Source of the DNA: UBA7236 sp964638865
GTDB lineage: Bacteria > Bacteroidota > Bacteroidia > Chitinophagales > BACL12
Direction: 5' to 3'
DNA: 23,932 bases
Assembly: GCA_964638865.1 (NCBI GenBank)
Contig: CAZXBG010000048.1
Location: forward strand, 1 to 23,932
The position numbers and the translations under genes were made by a program. This document shows positions 1 to 7,468 of the stretch, piece by piece; within the stretch, counting starts at the first letter, position 1; the number at the start of each line of letters is the position of its first letter. The notes beneath the pieces were generated by a model that made no database searches, had not been told where the DNA came from, and saw only the letters and a program-made list of their open reading frames with translations.

Positions 1-51
1 GAAGGAGTTTAATACGGAGGAAAATGAACAATGATACAAACTACCAACTTC

Positions 52-285
52 CTACCGCCTACTGCCACTCTCTGCTGGTTTTGAGTTTTGGGTTGAATGA
101 CTGATTATTTGGGGTTGAATTAATTCTGATATTATTTCATTTGAAACTAAAAAATCAATTCTTCTTGTACCCATATTATCAATATCATAAAACATTTGCA
201 TTTCCAACACTCCTACAAATTCTATTTATGCCTTTCTTAATTTAATTGTTATTGCAGGTTGATAAATAACCTCTTGGAAACTCGC
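52..285 (-). pseudogene. Decayed GxxExxY-family gene (PD-(D/E)XK-like small protein)
   Basis: Read on the minus strand from 285 leftwards, one frame gives ASFQEVIYQ, then LRKA, a TAA stop, IEFVGVLEMQMFYD, GTRRIDFLV and finally SELI. This aligns with about residues 26-82 of the intact GxxExxY proteins at 20891-21754, which read GFQEVIYQ, IFYKN, GTRRADFVV and VELKA. An internal stop lies between the two halves. The N-terminal ~25 residues are unrecognisable, and after SELI the frame runs into unrelated sequence and stops at 52. The glycine of the GxxExxY signature is replaced by Ser or Ala. The family match is seen in the sequence. That this is a dead copy from the same expansion as the right-hand copies is inference. 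Confidence 0.75.
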
Positions 286-849
286 TTTGAGTTAATCGGG
301 CAAAGAAAAAAATGATTGGGGGTTTAATAAAATTGGTTAGCAACAATATAACTGATGATCTTCTGAAAGATATAGTCTAAATCCAGATAATCCTATCGTC
401 TTAAAATCCGGATTGCGTTAAAGGAGGATCCTTCTGAAAATACATTTTATGATTGGTTTAATGACTTATGTCATATTGTTGAAATTGCATTTAATACTCT
501 TTCCGTGTATTTGTGCAATTAAAAATTATAGGTTTTGCGGATTATTAAGAACAACCGATGTCCCATTTAATCGAATCAACGTAATTAAATATATGGTAAC
601 ACCTACAACGACTGCCAATTGCAACTTTCCGTAGATATAAATCCCCACTATGGTAAAGATTATCACCATAAAAGATAATTATTTAAAAGAGGCTTGTTTA
701 AACAAAATAAATATAGTAGGATTAAAAACTCTTGTCCATCTGGCGCAGAACCGTTTATCTCAGAGCATTCTAACAGCTGAATACTGTGTTTACGTGGGGA
801 ATGCGGTTATATAATTAGGTGAAAATGTTGCATTACTTTTTGAATAATT

Positions 850-874
850 AAAAAACCTCAAAATGATTTTGAGG
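850..874 (-). terminator. Possible rho-independent terminator (minus-strand orientation)
   Basis: There is an 8-bp perfect stem (856-863 with 867-874) and a 3-nt loop. Read on the minus strand it is followed at once by six T residues. It would stop leftward transcription, although no minus-strand gene is evident to its right. It may instead protect the AraC-type gene region from antisense reading. Confidence 0.35.
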
Positions 875-919
875 CAACTTGGAAAAGTATTTGCCTAAAT
901 ATTGGTATCACGAATTTAT

Positions 920-961
920 AACAATTTACACATTGTGCTATTTCCTTGTGTGTAAATTGTT
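920..961 (+). promoter_or_regulatory. Long perfect dyad upstream of the first AraC-type gene
   Basis: The 13-bp arms 920-932 and 949-961 are perfect inverted repeats (AACAATTTACACA and its complement) around a 16-nt loop, ending 21 nt before the ATG at 983. It is followed by a short T run on the plus strand, so it could be an operator or leader hairpin for the regulator, or a terminator for anything transcribed from the left. The position directly ahead of a regulator gene favours an autoregulatory site (inference). Confidence 0.45.
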
Positions 962-982
962 TTAACCCAAATAAATACACAT

Positions 983-1504
983 ATGCAACTTCATATTAAG
1001 TACATGGTTAGTAACCGATGCAAAATGCTCGTAAAAGCAGAATTAGAGAAATTGGGTATACAGGTAATCTACATTGAGTTAGGCGAAGCGGAGATAGAAG
1101 GTAACCTTTGTGCCTGTCTGTTTCAGAAACTTAATGATGCCCTCAATGCTTCCGGTTTGGAATTGATACAAGACAGGAAATCTACCATGGTAAAACAAAT
1201 AAAATCATCCATACACGAAATGATATTCAATAGAAGTACATTTGAAGAAAACTGCATAACTAAACAATTAACTGAAATTTTAAGTTGCAATCTTGCACAT
1301 TTGGCTCATGTATTCTCTGAGATAGAAGGTTTAACAATTAAACAATACATTCTTTCCAAAAAGATTGAACGGGTAAAAGAGCTCATTAGCCAGAATAATT
1401 TGAATATCACCGAAATAGCCTACAGGCTGAACTACAGCAGTGTTGCTCATTTATCAGCACAATTCAAAAAAATAACAGGCCTTTCCCCTACAAAATACGC
1501 TTAA
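983..1504 (+). CDS. AraC-type HTH regulator with N-terminal HMA-like domain
   Basis: A 173-residue protein. Residues 1-70 (LHIKYMVSNRCKMLVKAELEK, then IELGEAEI) look like a ferredoxin-fold HMA-type domain in which the usual CxxC is reduced to one cysteine (Cys13) in NRCK. Residues ~95-173 are an AraC-type DNA-binding domain with IERVKELI, then ITEIAYRLNYSSVAHLSAQFKKITG, the second helix-turn-helix and its typical ending. Full AraC proteins are about 250-300 residues; this short form with the HMA-like front end is common in Bacteroidota. It probably binds DNA and senses a small ligand or metal, but no ligand can be read from the sequence. It is paralogous to the gene at 2580. The start is the ATG at 983, where homology to the paralogue begins. 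The perfect dyad just upstream may be its operator. Confidence 0.88.
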   Translation: MQLHIKYMVSNRCKMLVKAELEKLGIQVIYIELGEAEIEGNLCACLFQKLNDALNASGLELIQDRKSTMVKQIKSSIHEMIFNRSTFEENCITKQLTEILSCNLAHLAHVFSEIEGLTIKQYILSKKIERVKELISQNNLNITEIAYRLNYSSVAHLSAQFKKITGLSPTKYA

Positions 1505-1983
1505 CACACTCCTACATTACAGACATTGTGAAAACCTGTTATCTATTGCATTTAAAGTGCATTCGATATAGTCTATTTATCATATATATAAAGCCTAAAC
1601 ACCTGTTCCTTATCACCTGCATTATACTTTTCCAATTCAACCTATCAAAGCATCTTAAACCGATGTTTTTTAACTTATTTTTTGCTGATTTGAACCCATT
1701 TTTCCATATTTAGGGTAATTTTTCCTGTTTTAATCGAAAAAATCGTTTTGTCATCAGTTATGGAAATTTCGACTGATTTTCTTCAAAAACCCCTTTTATA
1801 GCATCACAACATTTTTAGGTGATCTCAAATGACTTCTATATGCATTTTATTTTAATGTGTGTCACAATATCAATTAATTTAGTAAAATTTAATATATTAC
1901 AATATGCATGATTGTTGAATATCTGGAAAATATTATCAAATTTCTTCCTAAGAGAATTATTCAAAATAAAGGAGAATAATTAT
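1505..1983. other. Gene-free AT-rich spacer
   Basis: I find no coding pattern, RNA gene or clear repeat here. The 61-codon plus-strand ORF from 1528 is low-complexity and lacks any domain. AT content is very high and there are many short T runs. Confidence 0.4.
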
Positions 1984-2070
1984 ATGACTTTGTTTTATAA
2001 AATTTTATGGATCTGGATTATTAGATACATGGTTAAACTTCAAAAAAACAAACTGAAAACAATTGTTTAA
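1984..2070 (+). CDS. Possible 28-residue membrane peptide
   Basis: ATG at 1984 opens a 28-codon ORF: a hydrophobic, aromatic-rich first half (FYKILWIWIIRYM) followed by a strongly basic tail (KLQKNKLKT). It is preceded by AAAGGAGAATAATTAT, a good Shine-Dalgarno sequence at suitable spacing, which is unusual for this phylum and the main reason to take the ORF seriously. One membrane-spanning segment with a cytoplasmic basic tail is the likely topology. The design resembles small membrane-active peptides, but no family is recognised and chance cannot be excluded. Confidence 0.3.
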   Translation: MTLFYKILWIWIIRYMVKLQKNKLKTIV

Positions 2071-2474
2071 ACATCGAAAATAGGTATTATTTGAATGAAA
2101 GAAGGTGGTTAAAATTCTCCTATTAAAACCGATTTTTTTAAAATTATTTAATAGCATAACCGGATAAAACCATTAATACATAGGCAATACAAGGCAAACT
2201 GCTGTTAAATTTTAAAATCGTTCCGAATTTCTGCAACTTCAATTTTTTCATTAAAAATCCATCACCTGGTGTTATTTTTTATTAGATCGATAATCGCTAC
2301 TAATTTTGTAAATTTTATGTAATAATGTGACTTCGTTTTTTTTGTCACAGAAGTAATAAAATCTGCTCAAAACACATCAGTGAATTATATAAAATTTTCC
2401 TTTAATTTTGTAAATGATCTTAAGAAAAACTTTCCAATTTTGATTTGCGAAAATGAATTCACGACTTTAATAAG
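2071..2474. other. Gene-free AT-rich spacer with repeated TAATTTTGTAAAT
   Basis: No gene is visible. The 13-mer TAATTTTGTAAAT occurs twice (from 2301 and from 2403). Each copy contains TAATTTTG, matching the Bacteroidota -7 element TAnnTTTG, but neither has an obvious TTTG at the -33 position, so I do not call promoters. A TGTGAC/GTCACA dyad lies near 2325-2350. Confidence 0.3.
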
Positions 2475-2561
2475 ATGAAAATGACTAAGAAACTACTAAA
2501 TGTATTAGTAGCAGCTTTAATGTTATTAGTTCCACATTTAAAGTATGTGATTGTACTTTAA
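2475..2561 (+). CDS. Possible 28-residue leader-like peptide ahead of second AraC-type gene
   Basis: ATG at 2475 opens MKMTKKLLNVLVAALMLLV and continues PHLKYVIVL before TAA. The first 19 residues are an excellent signal-peptide or single-membrane-helix profile (basic start, then leucine/valine/alanine core). The stop codon lies in the right arm of the dyad at 2537-2562, about 18 nt ahead of the regulator's ATG at 2580. It may be a leader peptide coupled to the regulator, a small membrane peptide, or the cut-off signal sequence of a lost secreted protein. No ribosome-binding site decides between these. Confidence 0.3.
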   Translation: MKMTKKLLNVLVAALMLLVPHLKYVIVL

Positions 2562-2562
2562 A
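2537..2562 (+). promoter_or_regulatory. Perfect dyad upstream of the second AraC-type gene
   Basis: The 9-bp arms TTTAAAGTA (2537-2545) and TACTTTAAA (2554-2562) surround an 8-nt spacer, ending 17 nt before the ATG at 2580. It has the size and position of an operator. Its sequence differs from the dyad ahead of the first paralogue, so a shared binding site is not supported. Confidence 0.35.
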
Positions 2563-2579
2563 AGTTGAGGGTCCTTAAT

Positions 2580-3152
2580 ATGATGCATGCAACAGAACTA
2601 CATATTAAAAATATGGTCAGCAATCGATGCAAAATTATCTTGCGTTTGGAACTCGAGAAAATTGGCATCACGTTTAAAAATCTGCAATTAGGTTCAGTAC
2701 AAATTTTGAAAATTCTTTCAACGAAACAACATGATGCTTTAAAAATTGCCTTGCATAATTCGGGACTAGAGATTATTGAAGACCGCAAAGCGATCCTAGT
2801 TGAAAAAATTAAAAATGTGATCGTTGAAATGATCCATTATGATAACAACTTGCCAAAGTCCAACTTTTCTGAATATTTAAGCACTAAGTTGGGATATGAT
2901 TATACCTATCTTTCAAATCTTTTTTCGGGATGCGTAGGCACAACCATCGAACATTTCATTATTTTAAATAAAATAGAACGGGTTAAAGAATTAATTTTAT
3001 ACGATGAGCATACGCTCACCGAAATTACAGATTTATTACACTATAGCAGTATCTCACATTTATCGAATCAATTTAAAAATATTACCGGCATTTCTCCTTC
3101 CATGTTTAAGAAATTAAAAAACAAGAGTTTAAATAATCTGGAGAGTTTATGA
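2580..3152 (+). CDS. AraC-type HTH regulator with N-terminal HMA-like domain (paralogue of 983-1504)
   Basis: A 190-residue protein from the ATG at 2580. An upstream in-frame TTG at 2565 would add five residues, but the homology (ELHIKNMVSNRCK, matching QLHIKYMVSNRCK in the paralogue) starts after the ATG. The N-terminal ~75 residues form the HMA-like domain with a single NRCK cysteine, followed by a linker (LEIIEDRKAILVEKIKNVI). The C-terminal half is the AraC-type DNA-binding domain (KIERVKELILYDEHTLTEI, then HYSSISHLSNQFKNITG). It keeps a longer C-terminal tail than the first copy. Divergence between the two is spread over the whole length, so the duplication is old or the genes arrived separately. 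Function is inferred as DNA-binding regulation; the target is unknown, though the adjacent minus-strand desaturase operon is the nearest candidate. Confidence 0.88.
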   Translation: MMHATELHIKNMVSNRCKIILRLELEKIGITFKNLQLGSVQILKILSTKQHDALKIALHNSGLEIIEDRKAILVEKIKNVIVEMIHYDNNLPKSNFSEYLSTKLGYDYTYLSNLFSGCVGTTIEHFIILNKIERVKELILYDEHTLTEITDLLHYSSISHLSNQFKNITGISPSMFKKLKNKSLNNLESL

Positions 3153-3183
3153 TTGTATATTGGAGAGAATCAAACTTAAAAAT

Positions 3184-3420
3184 TAATGCTCATTTTCCAG
3201 GCTATCCAATATTTTCTTAAATTCTACTTGAAGGGATTTTAATTTTGGGCTATCAAATAATTCAAACAAAAGGCTTAACTTCATTACAATAATCATTTTT
3301 TGTGTTTCTTCGCCGGAAGCAATAAACACGTATTGAATTAATTGTACCACTCAGTCGATTGTAATTTTACTGTTCCATTAACAAAGAGATGTAGCCGATG
3401 TTGTAAAATAAATTTACACA
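3184..3420 (-). pseudogene. 3'-end relic of a second CHAT-hydrolase gene
   Basis: The minus strand encodes the same C-terminus as the giant gene at 7469-12724, covering about its residues 1674-1751. CKFILQH opens it, then HLFVNG, KITID, VQLIQYVFIASGEETQKM, LLFELFDSPKLKSLQVEFKK and a final LENEH before TAA. It is dead: a one-base deletion after VNG shifts the frame, and the Arg codon after KITID is TGA (complement at 3351-3353). DNA identity to the intact 3' end is about 85% by eye, and many changes preserve the protein, so it descends from a divergent paralogue rather than a recent copy. The other ~1670 codons are absent. It is a direct repeat of the 3' end of the intact gene and the two bracket the desaturase operon. 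Confidence 0.85.
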
Positions 3421-3429
3421 GTGGTCAAG

Positions 3430-3522
3430 GGTCTTTCTGTCGGAGGATTGGATTTCGCATGATAATCAAGTAAGGCTCATTATCATTGTAAGTATTCTCA
3501 CTATAGTCTTTTTAAAATGCAC
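3430..3522 (-). pseudogene. Possible lipoprotein signal-peptide relic
   Basis: On the minus strand, GTG at 3522 opens HFKKTIVRILTMIMSLT, a TGA stop, then LSCEIQSSDRKTLD. If the TGA were TTA, one change, the segment would read LTLLSC, a proper lipobox with a basic start and hydrophobic core. The frame then runs towards the CHAT relic. I infer a truncated lipoprotein gene at a rearrangement junction, but the stretch is short and chance is possible. Confidence 0.25.
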
Positions 3523-3671
3523 CAAGACGTTTTGCCAGCTACCCCAAGAAAGGCGTTTACAAACAAAACTTAATATCCAGCCCGACTAAGTCATTCAGGC
3601 GGGGAAAAGTTTAATTTCCAGTAACCATATAACTATATTTGGAACATGAAACCCCATCTTTTTGATAGCTG

Positions 3672-4745
3672 TTACTGGACATTTTTATTGTCAGAGTAGC
3701 TCATACGCTTTAGTAATTTAAGGTGTGAAACAAGTCCGCCCCAATAAGTTGTCCGATTTGGTTTTATATTGTTATTAAGCAAAATGTCGTATAAAATTCT
3801 GTTAAGTTTCGGATAATGAATATGATGATAATGGGGAAACAAATGATGTGCAATATGATTATTGAAACCACCAAGAATAAAGTTAGCTGTTTCGCTAAAT
3901 GGGTGCATATCATTCGAACTTTTTATTTGATTCATTAACCAAGATGTTTTTATATAGCCGTTCTCGTCCGTGGTTGGATATTCTGTTTCTTCAACGTGAT
4001 GTGTCATAAAAAAGGTGAAAAGCAAAAATAAAGACTGTGTAAAATGCATCACTACAAAACCTATCAATACGATATACCAAGCTTGAACAGAAAAAAGCAA
4101 AGGTAATAAAAGGATAAAAGTGAGATAAAATATTTTTTGTGTCCAAAATGAAAAATGATATTTAAAACCTTTCTTTTCGGTGTATTCATCTTTAGAGAAT
4201 AGAATTATAAAATCTTTAATAAATACCCAAAATAGTGAATAGGTAGTGTAGGCAAATGGGGCATAAATATGCTGATACTTGTGATACCAAAAATGTTTGC
4301 TATTAGGAATAACTCTGATTAGTTTAGTAATTTTCAAATCAGAATCATAATCTTCCACGTTTGGTGCGTAGTGATGTGAATTAATATGCCTTTGTTTCCA
4401 CGCTTCAGCGTGTGCACCAACTATAGTATATATGAAAATGAAACATAGGTTGTTTAGTTTTTTGCTTTCGAAAATAGTGTTATGAGAAAAGTCGTGAGAA
4501 AAATTAAAAGCAAATAGCAACGACACGAAACCGTATATTATAAAACATAGGACAAAATAAACCGGGCTATCAACGATAAATAACAGATAATAACTTATTG
4601 CAGAAAATGAAAAATAGAAAATGAATTTAGACAATATTTTTAATTGAAAAATTCGCTTGTTTATAATAAGTTTCTCATCCACTTGTCGGTAAATGGATTT
4701 AAGCAATTCGCTATCTTGGGTTATATGAATATGTTTATCTCTCAA
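3672..4745 (-). CDS. Membrane fatty acid desaturase (second in operon)
   Basis: A 357-residue integral-membrane di-iron desaturase of the acyl-lipid/acyl-CoA type. The three histidine boxes are intact: HDFSH (84-88), HINSHH (120-125) and HIAHH (297-301), preceded by GGFNN as in front-end or linoleoyl-CoA desaturase-like proteins. Hydrophobic segments near 41-80 and 205-245 give the usual four-helix plan, with the boxes facing the cytoplasm. Known chemistry is oxygen- and electron-dependent insertion of a cis double bond into an acyl chain; no cytochrome b5 or ferredoxin domain is fused, so an external electron donor is needed. The ATG overlaps the end of the upstream desaturase by 11 nt, implying translational coupling. 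It differs clearly from its neighbour, which suggests different positions or substrates. Confidence 0.9.
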   Translation of the reverse strand: MRDKHIHITQDSELLKSIYRQVDEKLIINKRIFQLKILSKFIFYFSFSAISYYLLFIVDSPVYFVLCFIIYGFVSLLFAFNFSHDFSHNTIFESKKLNNLCFIFIYTIVGAHAEAWKQRHINSHHYAPNVEDYDSDLKITKLIRVIPNSKHFWYHKYQHIYAPFAYTTYSLFWVFIKDFIILFSKDEYTEKKGFKYHFSFWTQKIFYLTFILLLPLLFSVQAWYIVLIGFVVMHFTQSLFLLFTFFMTHHVEETEYPTTDENGYIKTSWLMNQIKSSNDMHPFSETANFILGGFNNHIAHHLFPHYHHIHYPKLNRILYDILLNNNIKPNRTTYWGGLVSHLKLLKRMSYSDNKNVQ

Positions 4746-5832
4746 ATGAAGCTGGTTTAAATGTTTGCTGTTTTCCCATTCCTTTCAAAAATCTGAAATG
4801 TGATGCCAATGATTGTCTATAAGGCATTTCCATGTAGATCAACCCGTGTTTATTTGCTAAATCGCGAAATATTGGGAGAATTTCTAAATAATGTACATGA
4901 CAAATATTGGGCAATAAATGATGCAAAGCATGAGCATTAAAACCACCCAATGTCCAATTAAAAAAAGTACTGTCTGCGTTATAATCTACCGAAGTACACA
5001 TTTGCAATTTAGGCCAACTCATATTCAATTTGTTGTCTTGGTCGGGCACTGGATGTTCTACAAAGTCAGATAAATGAGAAACACCTAAAACCCCAACAAA
5101 TATTATGGAAACGATAAAATGATTTAAAATAAATGCCAACAAAACAATTGCCCACCCAAAAGGCAAAAGATAAATAGGCAAAATAATCATATAGCCAATA
5201 TAAAGGAATTTGTAAATTATTAGTTTGATTAGTTCATTTTTTGGAATTTCAATTTTTACAGTTCTACTCGAATAGTTAAACAGCATAAGGGTTTCACGAA
5301 AGAAAAACCAGTTTATAGAGTAAAGCAAATAGAGAAAAGGAGCATATATAAATTGGTAGCGATGAAACCATTTCAATTCTTGACTTTCGGTCATTCGGAA
5401 TAGTGGATTGTTTAATACATCGATGTCGCTACCTTCAACATTTGTATATAAATGATGAGATTCGTTGTGATTTTTTCCCCACACGTAGGCATTGTTTCCC
5501 TGCAGATTGAAGCTTAATGAAAATAATATTTTGTTCCAAAATTTACTTTTTACGGCAACTCCGTGTGCTGCATCGTGAGAAATATTAAAAGCTGTCAGGA
5601 GAACGGAAAGGCCCATTAGTAAATAGAATGTGTAAAATCCAATTGTTGAAGTACTTGTAATCATAAGTACATAAAACAGAATGTCAAGACTGAAATATAG
5701 TGTGATTTTAAAAATCATCGTTTTGTTTCCAGTCTTATGAATTCCCTTTTCCGAAAAGTATTCCTCAATTTTTTCGTTGAGTTCTTTATAGAAGTCCGAA
5801 CCTTCGTCTTTTGTGAATTTAAGTTTGTTCAT
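4735..5832 (-). CDS. Membrane fatty acid desaturase (first desaturase in operon)
   Basis: A 365-residue membrane desaturase with intact histidine boxes HDAAH (86-90), HNESHH (122-127) and HALHH (301-305), and the GGFNAHALHHLLP ending typical of Bacteroidota acyl-CoA or linoleoyl-CoA-type desaturases. A hydrophilic N-terminal ~40 residues precedes the first membrane pair (~41-80). A second hydrophobic block lies at about 205-255. It shares architecture with the next gene but not close sequence, so it is an old paralogue. The start at 5832 overlaps the end of the ATP-grasp gene by 14 nt, and its own end overlaps the next start by 11 nt, so the three genes are almost certainly one translationally coupled unit. 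The likely substrate is a membrane or carrier-bound acyl chain; the exact bond position cannot be inferred. Confidence 0.9.
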   Translation of the reverse strand: MNKLKFTKDEGSDFYKELNEKIEEYFSEKGIHKTGNKTMIFKITLYFSLDILFYVLMITSTSTIGFYTFYLLMGLSVLLTAFNISHDAAHGVAVKSKFWNKILFSLSFNLQGNNAYVWGKNHNESHHLYTNVEGSDIDVLNNPLFRMTESQELKWFHRYQFIYAPFLYLLYSINWFFFRETLMLFNYSSRTVKIEIPKNELIKLIIYKFLYIGYMIILPIYLLPFGWAIVLLAFILNHFIVSIIFVGVLGVSHLSDFVEHPVPDQDNKLNMSWPKLQMCTSVDYNADSTFFNWTLGGFNAHALHHLLPNICHVHYLEILPIFRDLANKHGLIYMEMPYRQSLASHFRFLKGMGKQQTFKPASFER

Positions 5833-6895
5833 AGATATTTCTTTTGTTCAGTGAGTGCTTTTTTGTCCTGTGATGTCTTAGCAACATATTAAATCCTTCC
5901 AACATGTTTGCACACGGTTCTCCATGTGATAAGTTTTTTTTGCTGATTTTTAAAATAAAACCCCAATGCCTAAAAATTTCCGAATAAGCTTGCCCCAAAT
6001 TGTATTTATTATCGAATATATGTATAGGCGCACCTTTTACCCCATTAATTTCTAATATTTTCATATTTCCTGATAAGAAATCGGATACGCTTTTACATTT
6101 AATGTCGTAGCGTGCGTAATTGAAAAGCCCTACCTCCGTATTAATTTTATTGAAAATAATTACCAAGCCGTTTGTTAATATTTCTGTTCTTTCAACGCAA
6201 TTTGCACCATAAGCATTATTGCCGATTGCAATAGGCTGATATATTTTATCCTTTTCTAATACGATATGCAGTTCCTCTTTACAATAGTCTAATACCTTAT
6301 TGATCCTGTATTTGACATCATCATTCATTAGTAATATTTGTTTTAAATTATGAATCCCATCCCCTTTAATTGTTAAATATTTTCGTTCAGTAATGCTGCT
6401 TATTTTTAAGTTCCCGTCAGCATTATGAACAAGCACACTAAGCTCAATCGGATAATTTATGAATTCTTGAATTAAATAATCTGTTGCATGATTTTCATGA
6501 TATGTCAGTAATTCAATAATTGAATTAATTTTTTTTACAATAAAACCACCTTCGCCTATGTCCGGCTTAACAAATAGTGGAATATATATATCTATTGATT
6601 TAAGTTTATTTAGCATTACTGATGCAGCCTCTGATTTCAGAATTAGTATCGTTTTTGGCCTAAATTCAATTGGTATTTTTGAGGTAATAAAGTATTTAGA
6701 ATCACAAGCAAATCCACCCAAAGGTAATTTGGGGTTGGTTGCAGAAAAATAAAAAAGTTTTTTTGCTCTTATCGAGCCGATAAAAAACACATAAAGGGTT
6801 AATGGAAAATACAATAATTCCGTTGGCCAATGCCGCCAAGAAAATAGGGGAATCCTTAATTGCGATATGCGAAAATTATTTAACAAAATTCTCAT
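5819..6895 (-). CDS. ATP-grasp carboxylate-amine ligase (D-Ala-D-Ala ligase-like)
   Basis: A 358-residue ATP-grasp protein. The ATP-binding lysine and glycine loop are visible in LFVKPDIGEGG (Lys110, 114-117), the adenine-side acidic segment in QEFINYPIELSV (143-154), the ERKYLTIKGDG segment (170-180) and the metal-binding set Asp264 (YARYDIKC) with Glu282 and Asn284 (KILEINGVKG). The N-terminal ~60 residues carry HWPTELLYFPLTLYVF and resemble a membrane-contacting segment found in a Bacteroidota subfamily often labelled D-alanine-D-alanine ligase. True peptidoglycan ligases lack that front end, so I expect a different substrate. ATP-grasp enzymes join a carboxylate, through acyl-phosphate, to an amine or thiol. 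As first gene of the desaturase operon it may couple an amino acid or polyamine to an acyl product (inference). Confidence 0.78.
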   Translation of the reverse strand: MRILLNNFRISQLRIPLFSWRHWPTELLYFPLTLYVFFIGSIRAKKLFYFSATNPKLPLGGFACDSKYFITSKIPIEFRPKTILILKSEAASVMLNKLKSIDIYIPLFVKPDIGEGGFIVKKINSIIELLTYHENHATDYLIQEFINYPIELSVLVHNADGNLKISSITERKYLTIKGDGIHNLKQILLMNDDVKYRINKVLDYCKEELHIVLEKDKIYQPIAIGNNAYGANCVERTEILTNGLVIIFNKINTEVGLFNYARYDIKCKSVSDFLSGNMKILEINGVKGAPIHIFDNKYNLGQAYSEIFRHWGFILKISKKNLSHGEPCANMLEGFNMLLRHHRTKKHSLNKRNIYEQT

Positions 6896-7468
6896 AAGTT
6901 GTTTGTCCCAAAATGCCCAATAACGCCAAAGTGAGAAAAAACTAAATTCTCCAGTTCACCTTCGAATGTTAACAAACGAATAAAAATAACAAAATAACGT
7001 ACAAAACTCTGAAAAAAGTGTATGGAAATTAACAAACGACAAATTAGAGTATAATGTTATTACATGTCCTGCTGTAAAACCGGGCGTTTGAAAGGCATTC
7101 TGCCTTTTGAAGCGAATACGCCTCTGAGTCATATTTTTCAAAAAACAGCATTCTTTAACAATAAATCAAATAAAAATTGAACGCTTAAAATGCGAGCCGG
7201 TAAGCTTTTGCCACGGCGATAAAAAGCAATTGCAGAAAACAAAGGGGCTTTAAAAATTTCTACCAATGCCTTGAAATTAAAAAGTCTTAGTTTACTTGCC
7301 CGTTGCTTTGCCAATGACCATTTTTACTCCCTACTATTTTGTATGCTTGCGGTATCATTAATCAATTTATTTCGTACATGGTTAATTTTTTAGTGGTTTC
7401 AACGAACTGAATTTTATTCAAATTGATTTTAATTTGCTAAAAGTCACTTTCAATTTCTGTTTTAATCA
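6896..7468. other. Spacer between the CHAT gene and the ATP-grasp operon
   Basis: No confident gene. A minus-strand 61-codon ORF (7141-6956) is Phe/Cys-rich without a domain. A second minus-strand frame (7314-7138, TTG start) stays open for 59 codons and reads RASKLRLFNFKALVEIF, then FYRRGKSLPARILSVQFLF. Its composition is more protein-like, but there is no ATG and I recognise no family; it may be a gene remnant. A 7-bp hairpin (AAAGGCA/TGCCTTT, 7091-7107) has no T run on either strand. Confidence 0.35.

Larger units (their letters stand above)
286..982. other. Gene-poor spacer between GxxExxY relic and first AraC-type gene
   Basis: I see no credible gene here. A 61-codon plus-strand ORF from 449 has no recognisable domain and low-complexity composition. 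Around 380-420 the minus strand contains GGATTTTAAG and GGATTATCTGGATT, reminiscent of the GGATT repeats that flank the right-hand GxxExxY genes; this could be a decayed copy of the same repeat upstream of the relic. The two stem-loops at the right end are listed separately. Confidence 0.4.

Noticed and set aside
449..634. 61-codon plus-strand ORF
   Set aside because: No recognisable motif, and decayed repeat-like sequence lies nearby; chance ORF is more likely.
2558..2788. 76-codon minus-strand ORF over the second AraC-type gene
   Set aside because: It is fully antisense to a gene with a clear AraC domain and has no features of its own.
6956..7141. 61-codon minus-strand ORF
   Set aside because: Phe/Cys-rich composition, no domain, no start signal and no operon link.
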